Below are positions 61,290 through 64,000 of a DNA stretch of 64,000 nucleotides, piece by piece. The stretch comes from CAMCXE01 sp036520615 (GTDB taxonomy: Bacteria > Pseudomonadota > Gammaproteobacteria > Pseudomonadales > Cellvibrionaceae): the NCBI GenBank assembly GCA_036520615.1, contig DATDJI010000022.1, forward strand, positions 1 to 64,000, written 5' to 3'. The notes beneath the pieces were generated by a model. The model was not told the origin of the DNA and made no database searches. It was given only the letters and a program-made list of their open reading frames with translations. Position numbers and translations under genes: made by a program. The stretch's first letter is position 1, and every line of letters begins with the position of its first letter.

Positions 61290-62242
61290 AATCAACCACA
61301 TCATACCCTCGCTTTGAGTTAATCACTGGAGATAAAAAAGCCCGCTTAGAGTTGCTCAGCGATCACGGCGGTATTATCAACGCTTTAGTTTTTACTGATG
61401 AACAAGGTACCGAACACAATGTAATTGAAGGTTTCGATTCCTTAGAGGCTATTGAGCAGGACCGGTATTATCGCGGTATACCACTATATCCGTTTGTTAA
61501 TCGGCTTGACGCCGGTCGCTACACGCTCAATGGTCGCACCTATGAATTTCCGGTCAATGAAACAGAACGCAATAATGCATTACACGGCTTTATACAGCAT
61601 TTGCCAGTAACTATTTCCTCAACCCATATGAGCTCCAATCGCGCACAAGCTCGTGCTGTTTATGACTACACAGGAAATTTCGTCGGCTATCCGTTTCCTG
61701 CACGGATTACGATGACCTACACATTGGATTCGAGCGGTTCGATGGATTTAGAAATTGCTGTACAGAATTTGTCCGAAGAAACTGTTCCAGTAGGTATTGG
61801 TTGGCATCCTTACTTTACGCTGGGTGAGCCGGTCAATAATTTGCTACTGCGTCTGCCGGCTTGTAAACAAGTTTTAGTTGATGATCGGTTATTGCCAACT
61901 GGGGCTTTAGAGCCTATGACCTCATTTGCCAGCTTAACCCCCATTGAAAGCACGTTTTTCGACACCTGTTACGCGCTTGACCGCGATGAAGACACCCTTT
62001 CAGTTAAAGAAGTTGTACTTTGGTCCGAGCGACTTCAACGCGGACTAGCCATTTGGCAAACAAGTGGTCCGGGGCAGTTCAATTTCATCCAGGTTTGCGT
62101 TCCTCCTGAACGTAATTCAATTGCAGTTGAGCCGGTTAGCTGCGGTATTAATGCTTTTAATACTCAGGAAGGCCTTAGTTACCTGCAGCCTGGTATAGCC
62201 ATGGCTGCAACTTGTGGCGTGCGGTGGATTCAATCTTTATAG
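61286..62242 (+). CDS. Aldose 1-epimerase (mutarotase)
   Basis: Interconverts the alpha and beta anomers of aldoses for entry into catabolism. Start ATG 61286 overlaps the xylB stop, giving 318 residues. Family landmarks: LYPFVNRLDAGRYTLNG, NALHGFIQHLPV with the catalytic-region His, VGIGWHPYFTLG with the second His, and NFIQVCVPPERNSIAVEPVS with the conserved Glu. Coupling to xylB suggests xylose as the sugar, but the fold does not settle specificity. Confidence 0.9.
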   Translation: MKSTTSYPRFELITGDKKARLELLSDHGGIINALVFTDEQGTEHNVIEGFDSLEAIEQDRYYRGIPLYPFVNRLDAGRYTLNGRTYEFPVNETERNNALHGFIQHLPVTISSTHMSSNRAQARAVYDYTGNFVGYPFPARITMTYTLDSSGSMDLEIAVQNLSEETVPVGIGWHPYFTLGEPVNNLLLRLPACKQVLVDDRLLPTGALEPMTSFASLTPIESTFFDTCYALDRDEDTLSVKEVVLWSERLQRGLAIWQTSGPGQFNFIQVCVPPERNSIAVEPVSCGINAFNTQEGLSYLQPGIAMAATCGVRWIQSL

Positions 62243-63301
62243 CGCTCGACTCTAATTATGACCATTCTGCTATTCGTTGATGATGGTTTTAAATTGAAGG
62301 TTATTTTTAAAGCCGCCTGAAAGCTTGTTCGTAATGAAGACAGAGGGTTAATCCTAAATTTCACTGCAACTCGTGATCACCGCCAAGGCAGGTCGTTTTT
62401 TAACCATTTCGTTTTTAATTACTGCTAATGCGTTACATTTGAGCTGAATTAAAAAAGCAGCGGCAGACTGTTCAGATATGTTGCGCTACATCTCTGAAAT
62501 CCGGATGAAAAAATTTCTTTAGCTCGAAAATTCTTCTAGCCTGCAAATTAACCTGATAGGTCATTTTTTGAGCTTTTGAAGGTGAGTGCAGTGTTGCCTT
62601 TCCCACCGGTGCGATTGCTAAAAAATATGGAAAAGTTCGAGCGGAAATGTTTAACCGAATTTTCTCGTGAAAAGTAAAGCCTATTAATTCGAGTTTTTGC
62701 AACAATTTCAAAGTTTTTTTCATTTTAAGCAAAAATGTGTAGAAACATTTCGTGCTTGCGGCCACCTGGCTCTTTTCTTTTAGGTCTCAATGTGGCATCG
62801 TTTGCTATAGGCCAGCTTGTATGAAAGGGTATGCTTGTCTTCTGTCGAAGATGGTCAGCAATCTGCAACTGGTTGGAATTGATTTACTTCCTCTTGGCTT
62901 CGGCCAGGGGTAGGATCTAAAAAACAATAAAAGTAAACATGGCAATGGCGATCTAAGGGTTCTCAATCGACTTGGTTTGTGCGAGATATCTATCGTGAGA
63001 AGTGATGTAAGAGTTGCAAGAAGCCATTTGATGGAGCGTTAACACTTTTTTCGTTAACTGGTCTATTGTTTGGTGGGCTGAAATTTTATGCTTCATTTCA
63101 AACCAAGAATGAACGAAGTACCTCTGATACATGCTTAACAGGCAAAACGTTGCACCTTAAGTTCGGTTAGCGTTTGGTTCGTTTGGCCATTATTTATAAA
63201 CTCGCTGTGCAATGACAGCTAGGTTATGGAATAAGTATCTGCAGGACCTAAGATCCGTCCACCCTCACCCTTGAAACCTAAATAAGGCGAGTCAGAATCA
63301 A
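62243..63301. other. Gene-poor region upstream of the TonB-dependent receptor (1.06 kb)
   Basis: No convincing gene. A 97-codon minus-strand frame at 62472-62765 is Lys- and Phe-rich with no ribosome-binding site and reads as chance. The long leader region of the receptor gene may hold its control sites, but I see no clear operator or riboswitch. Confidence 0.4.
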
Positions 63302-64000
63302 ATGTTAAAAAAGACTAAATTATCAAGCGCAATTGTGTCGCTAATGGCAACTACCATGTTCTCTGCGCATCACGTGTATGCGGAAGATGCTGCAGAAGAA
63401 GTTGTGGTTACAGGTATCAGAGGTTCTTTAGATAAGGCCATGGATATCAAAAAGGAATCTGTGGGTGTGGTTGACGCCATCAGCTCCGAAGACATGGGTA
63501 AATTCCCTGACACTAACCTTGCTGAATCTCTTCAGCGCATTTCAGGCGTTTCCATCAGCCGTCAAAACGGTGAGGGTAACGAAATCACAGTACGTGGTTT
63601 TGGGGCCGAAAATAACATGATCACTCTTAACGGTCGTACCATGCCTACTGGTACCACTTATGCGGGTGGTAGTGGTGCGGATGCAACGACTAAAGCTGGT
63701 GGTAGCCGGGCTTTTAACTTCGCCAATATCGCATCCGATAATATTTCAGGTGTGGAAGTTTATAAAACAAGTAAAGCCAATATAGCTCCAGGTGGTATCG
63801 GTGCAACGGTTAATATTAAAACCGCCCGTCCTTTAGATAAATCCGGCCTTTCATTCTCGGTGGGTGGAAAAGCTTTAATGGACACTACCAATGAAGTAGG
63901 TAGTGATGTCACCCCTGAAGTTTCTGGCGTTGTTAGTTGGTCCGATGACAATCAAATGTTCGGCGCTGCTTTAGCATTGAGCTCGTCTCAGCGCGATTCA
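63302..64000 (+). CDS. TonB-dependent receptor, 5' part
   Basis: Outer-membrane active transporter; 233 codons are present and the gene runs off the right edge. Signal peptide KTKLSSAIVSLMATTMFSA and then HHVYA, a TonB box in AEEVVVTGIRGS, and the plug domain with LAESLQRISGVSISRQNGEG, ITVRGFGAENNMITLNGR and ISGVEVYKTSKANIAPGGIG. The wording (KFPDTNLAESLQRI, GRTMPT) is that of the large carbohydrate-associated proteobacterial receptors found in Xanthomonas, Caulobacter and Cellvibrio. Position beside xylose genes suggests xylo-oligosaccharide uptake, which is inference. Confidence 0.93.
   Translation, partial: MLKKTKLSSAIVSLMATTMFSAHHVYAEDAAEEVVVTGIRGSLDKAMDIKKESVGVVDAISSEDMGKFPDTNLAESLQRISGVSISRQNGEGNEITVRGFGAENNMITLNGRTMPTGTTYAGGSGADATTKAGGSRAFNFANIASDNISGVEVYKTSKANIAPGGIGATVNIKTARPLDKSGLSFSVGGKALMDTTNEVGSDVTPEVSGVVSWSDDNQMFGAALALSSSQRDS

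Noticed and set aside
62472..62765. A 97-codon minus-strand frame upstream of the TonB receptor
   Set aside because: No ribosome-binding site, no recognisable motif and composition typical of AT-rich non-coding DNA.
62827..62840. GGGTATGCTTGTCT near the TonB receptor shares 14 bases with the complement of the symporter terminator
   Set aside because: A match of this length is expected by chance in a window this size, and the second copy lacks the hairpin partner.

Overview
The window looks like a chromosomal segment of a Gram-negative, polysaccharide-degrading gammaproteobacterium of the Cellvibrio/Saccharophagus type (Cellvibrionaceae). This is inferred from: secreted lipoproteins with long polyserine linkers (a GH53 endo-galactanase and a cytochrome c/PQQ sugar dehydrogenase), a carbohydrate-type TonB-dependent receptor, a PomAB-type stator, an EF-G2 paralogue, a PEP-CTERM protein, and Pseudomonas-like synteny (gacS-like kinase, cysM, relA, mazG). 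Most of the window is ordinary housekeeping DNA with a few accessory patches.

Layout. 1-7.1 kb: 5' part of an EF-G paralogue, an LpxL/HtrB-type acyltransferase, the glyQ-glyS-plsC cluster and a PEP-CTERM protein. 7.1-19.6 kb: PhzF-like protein, a lipoprotein, polA, divergent gcvT-gcvH, rhomboid protease and TauE transporter, DUF423 protein, GH53 galactanase, DUF2058 and UPF0149/SEC-C proteins, and a cold-shock gene with a long leader. 19.7-22 kb: an accessory patch with a complete IS110-family (IS621-like) element, the 3' part of an unrecognised gene and a decayed MNT nucleotidyltransferase antitoxin. 22-34 kb: comM, opgGH, polyserine cytochrome/PQQ dehydrogenase, a glycine-zipper protein with a small partner, and an ECF sigma factor with a VWA protein. 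34-43.7 kb: GacS-like hybrid kinase, cysM, relA, mazG, adk, hemH. 43.7-50.4 kb: gene-poor DNA with an AT-hook/histone-H1-like protein, a DUF4377-like lipoprotein, a decayed chemoreceptor and an intact periplasmic sensor. 50.8-57.8 kb: xseB-ispA, the pomA-pomB-PilZ operon, a candidate Rsm-type small RNA, an SMP-30 lactonase, a ceramidase-like membrane protein and slmA. 58-64 kb: sugar symporter, xylB-galM operon and the start of a TonB-dependent receptor, which read as a xylose/aldose uptake and catabolism locus.

The most rewarding signals are non-coding or are defects in known families. (1) The 181-nt left end of the IS110 element can be read as a bridge RNA. Its predicted target and donor guides match the flanks and ends of this very insertion, so both boundaries can be placed to the base. 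(2) A stretch of about 120 nt at 54437-54560 carries six regularly spaced GGA motifs, most in hairpin loops, then a strong terminator: the signature of an RsmY/RsmZ-type antagonist of CsrA/RsmA. (3) The GacS-like kinase that would control such an RNA lacks the phospho-accepting histidine and key ATP-binding residues but keeps its receiver and HPt domains, so it looks like a phosphorelay pseudokinase. (4) A MITE-like element with 16-bp terminal inverted repeats sits right at that kinase's stop codon, and the stop codon is one copy of the apparent TTA target duplication.
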